Positions 1 to 10,095 of a DNA stretch of 64,000 nucleotides are shown one piece after another. Both the position numbers and the translations under genes were made by a program. The notes below the pieces were generated by a model that ran no database searches, was not told the origin of the DNA, and worked only from the letters and a program-made list of their open reading frames with translations. Numbering within the stretch: the first letter of the stretch is position 1; each line of letters starts with the position of its first letter. Location: the NCBI RefSeq assembly GCF_963678425.1, contig NZ_OY782855.1, positions 1,798,001 through 1,862,000 of the forward strand, given 5' to 3'. The stretch comes from an uncultured Bacteroides sp. GTDB lineage: Bacteria > Bacteroidota > Bacteroidia > Bacteroidales > Bacteroidaceae.

Positions 1-1936
1 TCCATTTACCTAAAGCCATCTGTCCCGACACACCAAATGCATTGGCACGTCTGATGTGGGTAGCCAGAAACTCTGTGCCTCCTGAGAAGGAGAAGAAAGA
101 ACGTTTCTCATCCCCCTTCATAAACAACTGTTTCTGTTCCCTGCTGCAATCCTTCAGCCGCATGTTAACACCGGCCATCAGTCCAAACACTCCGTCCATC
201 TTGGCAAAGTGAATGTTTCGTTCCATAAAATCGTCTGAATAAAGGCGCAGTTGCGGTTCCAGGAACAATCCAAACGACGGGGTTACATTCCATAAGCCCT
301 GCAAACCAAGTTCTCCCCCCAGATAACTGCTACGGAACAAGGAAGAAGAGCGGAAAGCAACATTGGCACCCGCCACCCCAATCAGTTCGAACTTCCGTCC
401 GGGATCGTAGCCGTTCATAAACGAGGTGATATTCCACAAATAATCTGCGCTCACCGTAGCCAGTTTCGCGTCAGGCTGTTTATTGCTTCTCCAGAGTCTG
501 GCAATATCCGCAGAGAGTCTCACCCCCGAAGTGCCTGTGAACCATTTTCCTATAAATCCTCCCGCACGCGGATCCATGTCGTATTTAAAGAAAGCAGTCT
601 GTTTAATTGGAGAATTAGCACCAATACCCAGACCAATAAAAGTATTATCCAGAAAACTACCGTTCGTCATCTTTTCGCGTAAAGCACCCCTAAGCACCGG
701 ATTCGCATTCAGCTCCAGTCCGGCATTGAGCAGGAAGTTCGCCCGGCACGGACCGGCACCGTTGGCACCTATCGCATAGTACTTGCCGGGATAATAGTTC
801 AGCCTCGGTTCCACAAAGAAGTTGAACTCACGTGACAACCGGAAAGAAGCCTGTGCACCAATGCCCAGTCCCAACAAATTCTGTTCGGCCCTATTTTTCA
901 GGTAATCATAATTCACTCCGGCTACGGCAATCATGTGAAAGAATCTGTCAGGGTTATATCCGTAAAAGGTGTTGCTTATATTCAGCAGGTAATCCGCCTG
1001 TGCTCCCAGTCCCTTTATCTTGCTTTTTGTCACCGGGTATTTAAACAGGATAGCTTTTCCGGTCAGCCGGACTCCCGAATAAGGAGAGAGCCATCTTCCC
1101 ACACCGGCAAAGAAACTGCCACCGGCGTAATGTTGCAGGTCCGAACCACCCCGCACCAGCAGACTCCCTATGCCTGCACCGCCATATAGAAAAGTATGAT
1201 CTTTAAATGTCGATGAGCTGAATCGCTCCGTGCTACGTATATTTCGGGGAACCGTCCTGAATTCCATACCCGCAACCAGCGAAGCGGCAACATCGTAATT
1301 CCTCCAATGGCTCGAATAATCCAGATTATCCGAATAGATCCCCACACGCGGTTCCAGGAAAATCACATTACCGTAATCCAACGCATACCGTGCCTGCAAC
1401 CCCGTTCTGATGCCCCAGGTAGCGCCGGATACCTCTCTGAATTGCGGAAACAGATATTCACCGCCGGCAATACCCACCAGTTCAAATTTCCGTTTCGCGT
1501 TGAAATCACTTGCCAGAGCCGACAAGTTCATCAGGTAATCCGCACTGAGATCCAATTCCTTAGCCCTCACCTTTTTCCCGGGATAAGCATTGTAATATTT
1601 CCCGGCAAATCCGATACGAGCCCCATGAATAGGCGTAAACCACCTCCCCACTGCAACCCCGGCTTCCAGTCCCGGATCATTAATCCCCTTCGAGAGTCCC
1701 GGAGAGATGTAAGAAGTGGCGCCGCCGTAAAGCTGGACAAAATAATGAGGGATAGAGTCCTCCCCCACAAAACCTTTGAATCCAGGCGTTTTCTGCAACG
1801 TATATTTCAGGTATTCAGCATACGATCCGTGGCTCTGCGCGCCCAGACCGGTCATTGTCAGAAAGAGTAATATCGCAGTAAAAAGAAGTTTATATCCGTA
1901 AAGTTTAGTTTCCGTGTTAAATTTTGCTTGTTTCAT
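1..1936 (-). CDS. Multi-barrel outer-membrane protein, C-terminus beyond window
   Basis: The frame is open from an ATG at 1936 to the window edge (645 codons, no stop). The product starts with a signal peptide (residues 1 to about 34, ending GLGAQS). It then carries at least three tandem units of about 185 residues and the start of a fourth. Each unit has the pattern GRW.(S/T)P..G.R followed by ADYL.N(L/I)S and a segment like GYDPGRKFELIGVAG. These are transmembrane-strand patterns of Bacteroides OmpA-type barrels, and the same pattern occurs once in the OmpA protein at 10604. It lies 15 nt downstream of the OmpA-domain gene ending at 1952, so the two are probably co-transcribed. Tandem barrel units in one chain are unusual. 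The function is unknown; a surface structural or porin role is inferred. Confidence 0.75.
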   Translation of the reverse strand, partial: MKQAKFNTETKLYGYKLLFTAILLFLTMTGLGAQSHGSYAEYLKYTLQKTPGFKGFVGEDSIPHYFVQLYGGATSYISPGLSKGINDPGLEAGVAVGRWFTPIHGARIGFAGKYYNAYPGKKVRAKELDLSADYLMNLSALASDFNAKRKFELVGIAGGEYLFPQFREVSGATWGIRTGLQARYALDYGNVIFLEPRVGIYSDNLDYSSHWRNYDVAASLVAGMEFRTVPRNIRSTERFSSSTFKDHTFLYGGAGIGSLLVRGGSDLQHYAGGSFFAGVGRWLSPYSGVRLTGKAILFKYPVTKSKIKGLGAQADYLLNISNTFYGYNPDRFFHMIAVAGVNYDYLKNRAEQNLLGLGIGAQASFRLSREFNFFVEPRLNYYPGKYYAIGANGAGPCRANFLLNAGLELNANPVLRGALREKMTNGSFLDNTFIGLGIGANSPIKQTAFFKYDMDPRAGGFIGKWFTGTSGVRLSADIARLWRSNKQPDAKLATVSADYLWNITSFMNGYDPGRKFELIGVAGANVAFRSSSLFRSSYLGGELGLQGLWNVTPSFGLFLEPQLRLYSDDFMERNIHFAKMDGVFGLMAGVNMRLKDCSREQKQLFMKGDEKRSFFSFSGGTEFLATHIRRANAFGVSGQMALGKW

Positions 1937-1951
1937 CGTTTAATTTCCTGT

Positions 1952-4057
1952 TTATCCGATTTTATTTTTGTCCTCGCCCTTAGCGGCATTTTCTGCAGCC
2001 ATCACGTCTTTCAGCAGATCAATGATATCCGCATCATTCTCAGCCATTCGTTTATAAGAAGGATCTTTCTGAATGGCGCTTTTCAGAAAATCCATGGCTT
2101 CCATATATAACATTGCATTTGTGTTCACATCAGGAGCATCCTTTGATGCCCGGTTGGCGCATATCGCCTTTACATAGAGATTTTCGGCTGTTTCTTCCTT
2201 CAGTTCCTTCGACACCTTATAGGCCGTCGTGTTTCTCTTCATCGCCAGCAGCATAACCACCTCGTTCAGCTTGCCCGACGCAGATATCACCTTGAAATTA
2301 TCCTCGTTGAACCGATGATTCAGTACCTCCGTATAAGCCCTTATCTCCTTGTTTTTCGGACTGTCGTTCACAAAATCAAGAATGGAGTCGGCTCTGGAGA
2401 ACTGTCTTTCGTTGAGCAAAACAGCAATCTGGTTCACATTCACCTGTTCCGGCGCCTTTTCACCCACGAAACGTTTCAGGATTCCGGAATCGGGGGCCCC
2501 TCTTCTCAGGCACATGGCCGACAGATCGCAGGCAGCCACCATAAAGTTGGGATACACCTGCACCGCTTTCCGGGCAATGGCTTCACATTTCACAGAGTCC
2601 TTTTCACCACGGTACAGCTTGAAAAATTCATATTTGGTCAGTTCCTTGTAGTTCTTCTCATATAAATCCCTGATCTCCTTTACCGTGAGTGAGCGGTAAA
2701 CCTTGAATGAGTACTGATACTCCACCTTTCTCAACCGTGGCAGGTATTTCGTTGCAATCTTCTGATAGTAAGGCAGCTTCGTTATCTTTCTCCCCTGCAT
2801 ATTGATATCTTTCGGATATTTGCTGATAATCGCTTTTATCTCATTGGCATTAGCAATCAGCGAATCCTTTATCATCAAATCCGCCACTGTCTGCCAGTTA
2901 TCCACCACCGAATTATATTGAGGCTTTATATTTGCGCGGGTGCCACTACTCAGTGCACTCAGAATCTCCTTCATAGCCACGTCCATACGTTGAGCAGCCA
3001 GTGTTTTGTTTCGTTCATAATTCCCTTCGGGAGAAGCATACCCGTTTATTTCAAAGGCACTCAGCTGAGCATCCTTATTGCTCTCCAGTTGTTTCAGCTT
3101 CATCTTTAGCAGAGTCAGATCGGCCACAGTAGTCGAATCGTGAAAATCCAGACTCGCTTTTCCCAGCGGAAATTTCAGGTGCATCTCATCCTTATCATCC
3201 ATCAGCTGAGGTTCATCCATGGGATACAGTGACTGATCACTCATCAATTCACCGCCGAATTTAAATTTCAGGAATCTCATCGGATTCACCAGTCCCTTTG
3301 CAATCACCATTGTATCGCAAAAAAGAATATCCTGGTAATTTTCCACAGACTCAATGGCGTCACAGTGCCACAGATCGTTCAGGTTATCCATATAGAGTGA
3401 GTCCACGTAAGGAATCCGTTCACTCTCCTTTTTCACAATATATTGTGCCAGCGGATCTTTTTTGAGATCAAAATCGTACATACGCGTCTGCGTAATGTTA
3501 TACTCCCTTCCGTCCAGTGAAATCGGTTTCAGAAAATATTTCTGCTTCGTTGTCTCATTAAAAATATAAGGTTGCATCACCAACCGGTTGTACGAACTGA
3601 ATTTTTTATTCGGACTGATGGAAGTCTTTACCACCGCCCAATTGCCGTGAATTTCAATATTGGTAGGTTCCACCACCGGATCTTTTTTCTTCACCAGCTT
3701 ACCCCTCACCACAATTTCCTGAATCATCTGCGCTTTCTTTGCCAGGGTAACATCAATTTTGAGCTGTCCTTTCACATTGATGGTTGCCGAGCCGTAGTTC
3801 ATATGGGTAAATTTCAGCTGACCGGTATTGCTCACCTCAATCGTATATTTTCCATCCTCGTTAGTACTCACGGAAACATTATCCTTCACATTGGTCACGT
3901 TCACCCGTTCCACAGGTTCACCGGATTCGTTGACAATAGTACCCCTCACTTTAATGATCTGAGCATTAACTGTTAAACAAGTAATAAGGAACAAAACAAA
4001 TACCAGGGTTCCCCTCTGCCATTTGTTCATAAGACAATCAAAATCATTTCGATTCAT
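1952..4057 (-). CDS. OmpA-family protein with N-terminal carboxypeptidase-like domain
   Basis: 701 residues. A hydrophobic signal sequence ends at NAQ; the second Met (residue 10, position 4030) gives a more typical signal peptide and may be the real start. Residues about 35-115 form a carboxypeptidase-regulatory-like beta-sandwich (VRGTIVNESGEPVERVNV). Residues about 295-375 resemble an OmpA peptidoglycan-binding domain (FEINGYASPEG, then N..LAAQR). The rest is alpha-helical and resembles tetratricopeptide-type repeats. Predicted to be exported and to act at the periplasmic face of the outer membrane, tethering the downstream multi-barrel protein to peptidoglycan (inference from domains and the 15-nt spacing). 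The exact family name is not recognised. Confidence 0.75.
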   Translation of the reverse strand: MNRNDFDCLMNKWQRGTLVFVLFLITCLTVNAQIIKVRGTIVNESGEPVERVNVTNVKDNVSVSTNEDGKYTIEVSNTGQLKFTHMNYGSATINVKGQLKIDVTLAKKAQMIQEIVVRGKLVKKKDPVVEPTNIEIHGNWAVVKTSISPNKKFSSYNRLVMQPYIFNETTKQKYFLKPISLDGREYNITQTRMYDFDLKKDPLAQYIVKKESERIPYVDSLYMDNLNDLWHCDAIESVENYQDILFCDTMVIAKGLVNPMRFLKFKFGGELMSDQSLYPMDEPQLMDDKDEMHLKFPLGKASLDFHDSTTVADLTLLKMKLKQLESNKDAQLSAFEINGYASPEGNYERNKTLAAQRMDVAMKEILSALSSGTRANIKPQYNSVVDNWQTVADLMIKDSLIANANEIKAIISKYPKDINMQGRKITKLPYYQKIATKYLPRLRKVEYQYSFKVYRSLTVKEIRDLYEKNYKELTKYEFFKLYRGEKDSVKCEAIARKAVQVYPNFMVAACDLSAMCLRRGAPDSGILKRFVGEKAPEQVNVNQIAVLLNERQFSRADSILDFVNDSPKNKEIRAYTEVLNHRFNEDNFKVISASGKLNEVVMLLAMKRNTTAYKVSKELKEETAENLYVKAICANRASKDAPDVNTNAMLYMEAMDFLKSAIQKDPSYKRMAENDADIIDLLKDVMAAENAAKGEDKNKIG

Positions 4058-4362
4058 ATCAATATCCGCATTTCAAATGCATAGCGAATAAAGGCAGTTT
4101 TGAAGAGATCAATAAGTAGTTCAAAAGCAGCTTTATGCTTGCGTCGTGTTAAATCGTGTTTTATTTCTGTTTGCGAAATTAAAAATAAAATTTAAAAAAA
4201 ATTGCTCATTTTTGCTTTTTAATACTATTTATAACATTGAAAATGAGCTTTTTGTTAATTTGCTTAAAATAAAAATTCTCTTTTTTTGAATAGATTCTCA
4301 TCTATTCGTTTTAGTGAAAGCTACTTCTCCCTTCATTTGTCTTGACACAATAAAACAGAAAG
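4058..4362. other. AT-rich intergenic region
   Basis: About 300 bases without a gene, between two leftward genes. Very AT-rich with long A and T runs around 4180-4290. It presumably holds the promoter of the OmpA-domain gene. No clear TAnnTTTG box or hairpin could be fixed. Confidence 0.5.
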
Positions 4363-5112
4363 CTACCAGTTACATTTACTCAAAAACATCACAAGAAGAT
4401 ACCCTGCTATAGCAACAGAGATAGCCAGTGAAAACCAACGAGCTATTTTTATCTTCGAAAAAAAAGAAGTATTGATCTTTTTTCCCTCTGTTTTTGTCTC
4501 TATCCGACTCCAGGGGATAAGATCGTTATAACAATGAATCAATGGAGTAAAAATGGAAGGATTTAAAACGGGATATTTGACTGTTTCTAAAGTCCGGGAC
4601 TTATCATCTGAATAAATTACTATAAACTCATTGCCTGCAAGATAGAGTGAATGAATTTTCTTACTTAATTTACTCTCATTATGCAATGAATATACACCTT
4701 GCTGTTCGTAAGGCAAGGCATCAGGTGACATTTGTTCCGCTTTATATGTTTTTATTAAAAGAACAAACTCATCCTGATATTTTGCGATGGCAAACCCGTA
4801 TGCGCCACCATACAGCACATAAAACTTACATTTTTTTATAAAATCTTTCTCAAAGCAGGAGGTAAAGCTGGCCAATAGTTTTCGGGGGATTTTCCTGCCA
4901 ATATAGGTATATGTATTACTCTTAAAATAATATTCAAAACAGACTTCAGCAGGTGCAACACCTGTATCTGCATTCCGAATCCCCTCTTCGGGATTTGTAC
5001 CGGGAACTGATCCTATTATTTTAAAAATGTCAGGAGCTGCTTTCACGCCATTTTTTTTGAATAAACCACCCGATTCAGGTAATTCATTACCGGAGTTCAT
5101 AGTTTTAGTCAT
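4363..5112 (-). CDS. Hypothetical protein with C-terminal membrane anchor
   Basis: 249 residues, not recognised. There is no signal peptide. The first 50 residues are polar and Gly/Pro-rich, a beta-rich middle follows, and a single hydrophobic helix (about residues 226-245, LAISAVAIAGYLLVMFL-like) ends the protein, followed by KCNW. This is the topology of a tail-anchored inner-membrane protein with a cytoplasmic globular part. The gene stands alone, 120 bases from the acetyltransferase gene on the same strand. No function is assigned. Confidence 0.6.
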   Translation of the reverse strand: MTKTMNSGNELPESGGLFKKNGVKAAPDIFKIIGSVPGTNPEEGIRNADTGVAPAEVCFEYYFKSNTYTYIGRKIPRKLLASFTSCFEKDFIKKCKFYVLYGGAYGFAIAKYQDEFVLLIKTYKAEQMSPDALPYEQQGVYSLHNESKLSKKIHSLYLAGNEFIVIYSDDKSRTLETVKYPVLNPSIFTPLIHCYNDLIPWSRIETKTEGKKINTSFFSKIKIARWFSLAISVAIAGYLLVMFLSKCNW

Positions 5113-5236
5113 AGTAGTCTTGTTTATAAATCACATTAATATGCAAATCTTAAAAGCAACTTATGCAATATTCGCAAATGTATCTATTATTTTGTTCTTT
5201 TCAAAGAAAAACAGAAATTATAACTACTACTGAATA

Positions 5237-5779
5237 TCAGATGCGCGGTTTAAGCTCTCTTACCACTTTGGCTGGGTTTCCCACAGCAATTGTCCATGAC
5301 GGAATATCTTTAGTAACTACCGACCCAACGCCAACAATAGCACCTTCACCAATAGTGACGCCGGGCATCACCATTGATCCCATTCCCACACAACATCCTT
5401 TTCTCAGAACAATCCCTTTCTTTTGGTAAGGCAATGCATTATAATCATCTCCTATGCAGTAATCTGTAGTTATCCGCTTATGGCAAAGAAGCAAACAACG
5501 GCTTGCAATCCACACACCATCTTCTATGGTTATCAGACTGGCATATCCCACGTCATAATAAACGTCATAACCAATCTTTACGCTCCCCAGAATGTTTACC
5601 CCGGTCTGCTTCCATAGCCATGGTCTGATATTCAGACTATAGGCATTTAGCACCCAGTTTTTGGAAATCCGCATTGCATTCCATTTTGCAATGTAGCAAA
5701 CCTTGTGAAAGAACCACTTTGGTCCCATTCTAAGTTTGTGAAAGAATCTTCTGATTGTCATTTTCAATTCAATTTTCAC
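5237..5779 (-). CDS. Hexapeptide-repeat O-acetyltransferase
   Basis: 180 residues of the left-handed beta-helix acyltransferase family (WcaF/maltose-acetyltransferase-like). The C-terminal hexapeptide run is clear (GVTIGEGAIVGVGSVV, then the family signature IAVGNPAKVV at about residues 164-173). Enzymes of this family move acetyl from acetyl-CoA to sugar hydroxyls. It overlaps the upstream flippase gene by 4 nt, so the two are translationally coupled, which points to decoration of a surface glycan. The acceptor sugar is unknown. Confidence 0.85.
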   Translation of the reverse strand: MKIELKMTIRRFFHKLRMGPKWFFHKVCYIAKWNAMRISKNWVLNAYSLNIRPWLWKQTGVNILGSVKIGYDVYYDVGYASLITIEDGVWIASRCLLLCHKRITTDYCIGDDYNALPYQKKGIVLRKGCCVGMGSMVMPGVTIGEGAIVGVGSVVTKDIPSWTIAVGNPAKVVRELKPRI

Positions 5780-7206
5780 CTATTAAATATCTTGTTGACA
5801 TAAATCCGGACATCTTCTATATTAAACAGATAACAGATTGAAAAATAAGATAAGGCACCAACAAAGAAGCCAACGAGTAACTTTACTAAATAAGTGTCGA
5901 TAAAACTTGTAGTAATCCAGATGATAACAGCCATTGCCAAAGATGCTGCAAACACATTACTCACCGACTTTAATTGTTGAAAGAGTGTTACTCCTATCTG
6001 TTTTCTGGTATAATGAATATCAACAAAAAATTCAGTTATTGCTATTAAAAGCTGACTGCAGATCAAGGCTGTAAATCCCCAATATATAGCAGCAATAATA
6101 ATTGCAACAGAACTGATCTTCCTTATCATTTCAGATTTCAGGGCCCAATCGGTCCGTCCTGTAGCATTAAAAACATTTCTGTTAAAAGCACTGATCACAT
6201 AGAAAAAGCCAACCGGACAAAGTATCTGCAACATCCATGCAGCAGGCATCCATTTGTCGGTAAGCAATACACTGATTAATGGCTTCGCCAGAATAGCCAG
6301 TCCAAACAATAACGGATAAACGATCAGTGCAGTTGATGCAACAAATTTCGTTAACACCCTTTCCATCCGTTGTTTATCCTTCTGAGACTCACATAAAATT
6401 GGGACCGAAACACGCTGAACAATGTTAGTCAGATTGTTGGACGATAGTTGTTCAAAACTTTTAGCTCTGTTAAAATATCCCAGTTGAACAGGACTGTAAA
6501 CCTTACCGATAACAACCGAATAGACCTCCTGAAACACATTATCTATAAGTCGTGCCAATATTAGTTTATATGCAAAATTAAATAGCCCCACAAAACGAAT
6601 ATATGAGAACTGCAGTTTGGGTCTCCATTTAACAAAGCACCATATCAATAAAGTATTCAGTCCATTGCTTGCTAATGCCTGAAGAACCAAAGACATTACC
6701 CCCAGACCCCTGTATGCACAAAAAATGCCTATACATCCTGAAATAACTGCCGAAACAAAAGATGCTTTTGCCAGTGTTTTAAAATCAACCTCTATCAGTA
6801 ATTTAGTTCTCTGTACTACAACAAATGATGTTATTATCAGATTCAATCCTATGATTCTTGTAAGATGCGTCAACTGGGGCAGTTTAAAAAAGAGAGAAAT
6901 TCCAGGTGCCGATACATACAAAATACCATACAGAAAAAGTCCCAGAATGATATTAAGTACAAAAACTGATGAGAAATCCAGTTCATCCCTATCAAGTTTC
7001 TGCATCAGGGATGCACCAAATCCACTTTCGTTAACCGTCTGCAATATATTGAGCACGACCAATACCAAAGCAACCACACCAAAATCAGATGGAGATAACA
7101 GTCTTGCTAATATTACGGATATAACAAATTGGACTCCCTGAACGGAAAAGCGTTCAAAAGCACTCCATATAACACCATTTTTCGCTCGCTGTTTAACTGC
7201 GTTCAT
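5776..7206 (-). CDS. Lipopolysaccharide/polysaccharide flippase (Wzx-like, MOP superfamily)
   Basis: 476 residues with about 12-14 hydrophobic segments and the N-terminal pattern of the Wzx/polysaccharide synthase family (GVIWSAFERFSVQGVQFV, then ILARLLSPSDFGVVAL at about 34-49). Predicted to flip undecaprenyl-linked oligosaccharide across the inner membrane. It overlaps the genes on both sides (14 nt with the propeller gene, 4 nt with the acetyltransferase), so the three form one operon. A second flippase in the capsule operon (49755-51260) implies that this cluster makes a different glycan. Confidence 0.9.
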   Translation of the reverse strand: MNAVKQRAKNGVIWSAFERFSVQGVQFVISVILARLLSPSDFGVVALVLVVLNILQTVNESGFGASLMQKLDRDELDFSSVFVLNIILGLFLYGILYVSAPGISLFFKLPQLTHLTRIIGLNLIITSFVVVQRTKLLIEVDFKTLAKASFVSAVISGCIGIFCAYRGLGVMSLVLQALASNGLNTLLIWCFVKWRPKLQFSYIRFVGLFNFAYKLILARLIDNVFQEVYSVVIGKVYSPVQLGYFNRAKSFEQLSSNNLTNIVQRVSVPILCESQKDKQRMERVLTKFVASTALIVYPLLFGLAILAKPLISVLLTDKWMPAAWMLQILCPVGFFYVISAFNRNVFNATGRTDWALKSEMIRKISSVAIIIAAIYWGFTALICSQLLIAITEFFVDIHYTRKQIGVTLFQQLKSVSNVFAASLAMAVIIWITTSFIDTYLVKLLVGFFVGALSYFSICYLFNIEDVRIYVNKIFNR

Positions 7207-8104
7207 TAACCAGTTTATGTTTAATTATTCTCAACAATTTCAGCAGTCGTCCCATAACAGGATACAGATATCCATATCCGTCAATAACACATTCTCCGTC
7301 GTAAAAATTAATAGTATGTAATCCTAAATTATACTTAAACGAGTGAGGGTATATTTTAAATAGAGTTCTTTCAGCATAAGAGTTGTCAGAGATAAAGTCT
7401 ACCTTCCGTATCACAACACCTTTGCCATAGCCGTTAGTACAATCCTGTGCGGGACGGTAAAGTGTATCCTCATATTTTATGAACGAACCGGCCGGTCTGG
7501 CAAAACCTCTGTCAGAAGCTATCGGAGCATTTCCCACCATGGCATACTCTCCGTCAAAAGAGTCAGAGACATAAAGACATGCATTTTCTTGTGTATCGGG
7601 AGCTTTCGTTGCAACAAGCCAGAACCTATCTTTATAATCAATGATGGTAGAGTCTGCTAAAGGTTCTTTAATCAATGTTTTCACGAAAGTAACCTTAGAG
7701 GTTTCATCCTCATAGCGATAGATATTTATTTTTCCGGAGGCAAGATTTTCAGGATATATATATATCGAATCACCCTCCCTGAATATCGCAGGATAAGATA
7801 AATGTGTATCAAGTTCAAGGATTACTATTCTCTCCAGAAGCTGCTTGGTTACCTTGTCAACTACCAGCTTTAGAATACGCCCTTTTCTTTCATTAAATAC
7901 ATACTCCTCAGCCAGAAGGATTATTGCATCATCTGTTATCTTCAAAATAAAAGGATCTGCAAAATATCTGTCTCTATAACTATGTTTCATCCATTTCACT
8001 TTACTTAAAGCCTGAAACTTAAAAAACGAATCAACAGTATCTCCGGTAAATCCAATATTCCAGTTTTGATTATATAGATATTTTGTATAAAACATATACA
8101 ACAT
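7193..8104 (-). CDS. Five-bladed beta-propeller protein of the inositolphosphorylceramide-transferase N-domain type
   Basis: 303 residues. Propeller-like repeats include RYFADPFILK, YSYPAIF-type and GFARPAGSFIKYEDTLYRPAQDC blades, resembling the GH43-like domain found in glucosamine inositolphosphorylceramide transferase N-termini and in formyltransferase fusion proteins of glycan loci. There is no signal peptide, so it probably acts in the cytoplasm with the sugar-assembly enzymes. Overlap with the flippase gene places it in the same operon. The catalytic role is uncertain; it may be a glycosyltransferase accessory or a sugar-nucleotide binding protein. Confidence 0.6.
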   Translation of the reverse strand: MLYMFYTKYLYNQNWNIGFTGDTVDSFFKFQALSKVKWMKHSYRDRYFADPFILKITDDAIILLAEEYVFNERKGRILKLVVDKVTKQLLERIVILELDTHLSYPAIFREGDSIYIYPENLASGKINIYRYEDETSKVTFVKTLIKEPLADSTIIDYKDRFWLVATKAPDTQENACLYVSDSFDGEYAMVGNAPIASDRGFARPAGSFIKYEDTLYRPAQDCTNGYGKGVVIRKVDFISDNSYAERTLFKIYPHSFKYNLGLHTINFYDGECVIDGYGYLYPVMGRLLKLLRIIKHKLVNERS

Positions 8105-8219
8105 TTTAGTTAATTTCTAATCATTGAACATGTTAGTATAACAAAATAAAGTCTTACTTTGTTTTAATGCTAAAGCCAAAGAATTACACAAAAAGTAATT
8201 TTATCTTCTATTCCACTGA

Positions 8220-9770
8220 TTATTCAGAATAGCCAACCAGTCGGATTGGCAAACTTTCCGGAGCTTCACTGTTGGTTACCAGAACAATGATTCTTTTTCC
8301 ATCAAAAGTAATGTGGTAGCTTTCATTACTGCTGTCTTCAGTATATATCAGTTTCAGACACATATTTCCGGAATCTTCCCAGGTATAGCATCCGGCTACT
8401 GCAAACGGTGAAAGACCTATCGGGTTCCGGTATCCGGCATTGTAATACGGACTGTTCTTATCTGTTTCACTATATTCCCATTTGTTGTTGCCGCATACAA
8501 AATTGTGGGTTGCACTGTTTGTTCTGATCGTTAAATAACAAAGATCATCCTTTTGCTTCAAGGCAATGTTTCTGATGCCAGAATCATTACTTTCCATTGC
8601 ATAGATCTTCGAAAAATTATCTTTTTTAATTTCAGCCTTGACTTTGAATGGTGAAGGTAATTCAAGCGTTTTTAGTTTTTGGGTCAACGCGTTATATGCA
8701 TTATTGTTCTCAGGTAGTTTCTTATTGGCAATAGCGGGTAAAATGGAATCCCACACTTGCTGAAGCTCTTTCTGCATATCGTTTACATTAGCGGTAACGG
8801 CCAGTACTGCATCCTGATCGGGCATTACAATTATGTATTGTCCATAAGAGCCATCAGCTCTGTATGCATTATGCCGGCAGTGCCACACATAATATCCATA
8901 ACCTTGCGCCCAGTCAGATTTGGCTTTCTCAGCATCTGTTAAACCGGTACCATTCTCAATCTGTACTTTGGTAGCTTCTTCAATCCAGCCAGCGGGCAGC
9001 AGTTGCTTGCCGTTCCATTTCCCTTTCTGCAGATAAAGCTGTCCCAGTTTGGCCATGTCAGCTGTTCTTATGCTCATGCCCCAGCCGCCACACACTATGC
9101 CCGCCGGACTTTGTTCGCTGGCAATGTCCTTCATTTGCAGCGGATCAAACAGTCTGGGTTGAAGATAATCAAGCAGAGTACTCCCCGTAACCCGTTGCAA
9201 GATCGCCGACATCATATAAGCGGCATACGAATTGTAAGTGAATTTATTCGCTTTCAGAGGATTCTGGTCAGCACAGAGAAACGCTTTTACCCAATCCGCA
9301 TCCCGTAGTCTGAAGTCCGTAAAAGGCTCTTCCCCGGCGGACATGGTGAGCAGATTCCTGACTATCAGATTCTTTACAAATGAATTTTCCGGGTATACAT
9401 TATATTCCGGAAAAAAGGAAACCACCTTATCGTCCAGCGACAGGCGTTTTTCGGCTATGGCAAATCCCACAGCAGTCGATGTATAAGTTTTGCTTACCGA
9501 ATACATAATGTGCCGCATGTCCGGCAGGTAAGGATTCCACCAGCCCTCTGCCACTACTCTCCCATGCCGGAGCAGCATAAAACTGTGCAATTCCATATTG
9601 CTTTTTTCTATTGATTCAATAAATCTCAGTATCCCGTCAGAGTGCACACCTTCCACCTCGGGAGTGCTGCGAAGCAAACCGTCTGAGTGTACTGCGTTTT
9701 TGTTTTGTGCCACTAACGAAGGCTGAAAAGTAAAGAAAGTAAGGATTGATAATAATAAGATGTGTTTCAT
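8220..9770 (-). CDS. Serine hydrolase, class C beta-lactamase/DD-peptidase fold
   Basis: 516 residues with a signal peptide (ending LVAQ, about residue 21). The S-x-x-K nucleophile motif is SVSK (Ser91, Lys94), followed by YNSY (second motif, near residue 183) and GSYGQY near residue 312 in place of the third motif. The last 150 residues form an extra beta domain. Enzymes of this family cleave or transfer on peptides, esters or beta-lactams in the periplasm; the substrate is unknown. Oddity: residues about 27-34 and 42-49 are an imperfect internal duplication (VHSDG-L/I-LR). Monocistronic, with a weak -7 candidate about 30 bases upstream. Confidence 0.85.
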   Translation of the reverse strand: MKHILLLSILTFFTFQPSLVAQNKNAVHSDGLLRSTPEVEGVHSDGILRFIESIEKSNMELHSFMLLRHGRVVAEGWWNPYLPDMRHIMYSVSKTYTSTAVGFAIAEKRLSLDDKVVSFFPEYNVYPENSFVKNLIVRNLLTMSAGEEPFTDFRLRDADWVKAFLCADQNPLKANKFTYNSYAAYMMSAILQRVTGSTLLDYLQPRLFDPLQMKDIASEQSPAGIVCGGWGMSIRTADMAKLGQLYLQKGKWNGKQLLPAGWIEEATKVQIENGTGLTDAEKAKSDWAQGYGYYVWHCRHNAYRADGSYGQYIIVMPDQDAVLAVTANVNDMQKELQQVWDSILPAIANKKLPENNNAYNALTQKLKTLELPSPFKVKAEIKKDNFSKIYAMESNDSGIRNIALKQKDDLCYLTIRTNSATHNFVCGNNKWEYSETDKNSPYYNAGYRNPIGLSPFAVAGCYTWEDSGNMCLKLIYTEDSSNESYHITFDGKRIIVLVTNSEAPESLPIRLVGYSE

Positions 9771-10095
9771 TTCATAAATTCATTGTGAATATCATAACAG
9801 ATGTAAAGATAGTTTTTTGTGCCAAAAAAAGCTACTGTTTCTGCAAATAATTATTCTATCTGCAAGTATCCTCTGACATTATTCAGTGGATATTAAAACG
9901 TACAGAAATAGAACAAGATGCACGGGTAAAGTTTAATAAAGTCCGGGTAGAATTAACCAAAGAGGACTTAAAGTCCCATTAGCGGCAATATCTTTCATAA
10001 AAGCCTCAAACAGAAAAGCTCAGAAATAAACAGTTCTTTTTCTTAGGGAAATAAAATACTTCCGACTCAGGTGTGCTGCAATGCAAACCGTCAAA
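9771..10095. other. Intergenic region with possible short coding relic
   Basis: No complete gene. On the plus strand around 9880-9982 a short frame reads IIQWILKRTEIEQDARVKF and further charged residues before a stop, which looks like a decayed C-terminus, but it could not be matched to a family. The rest is AT-rich spacer leading into repeat copy A. Confidence 0.3.

Noticed and set aside
3572..3976. Long plus-strand open frames opposite the OmpA-domain gene and the dehydratase genes (for example 1307-1870, 32071-32694)
   Set aside because: They are antisense to well-supported genes with clear domains, and show no recognisable protein features.
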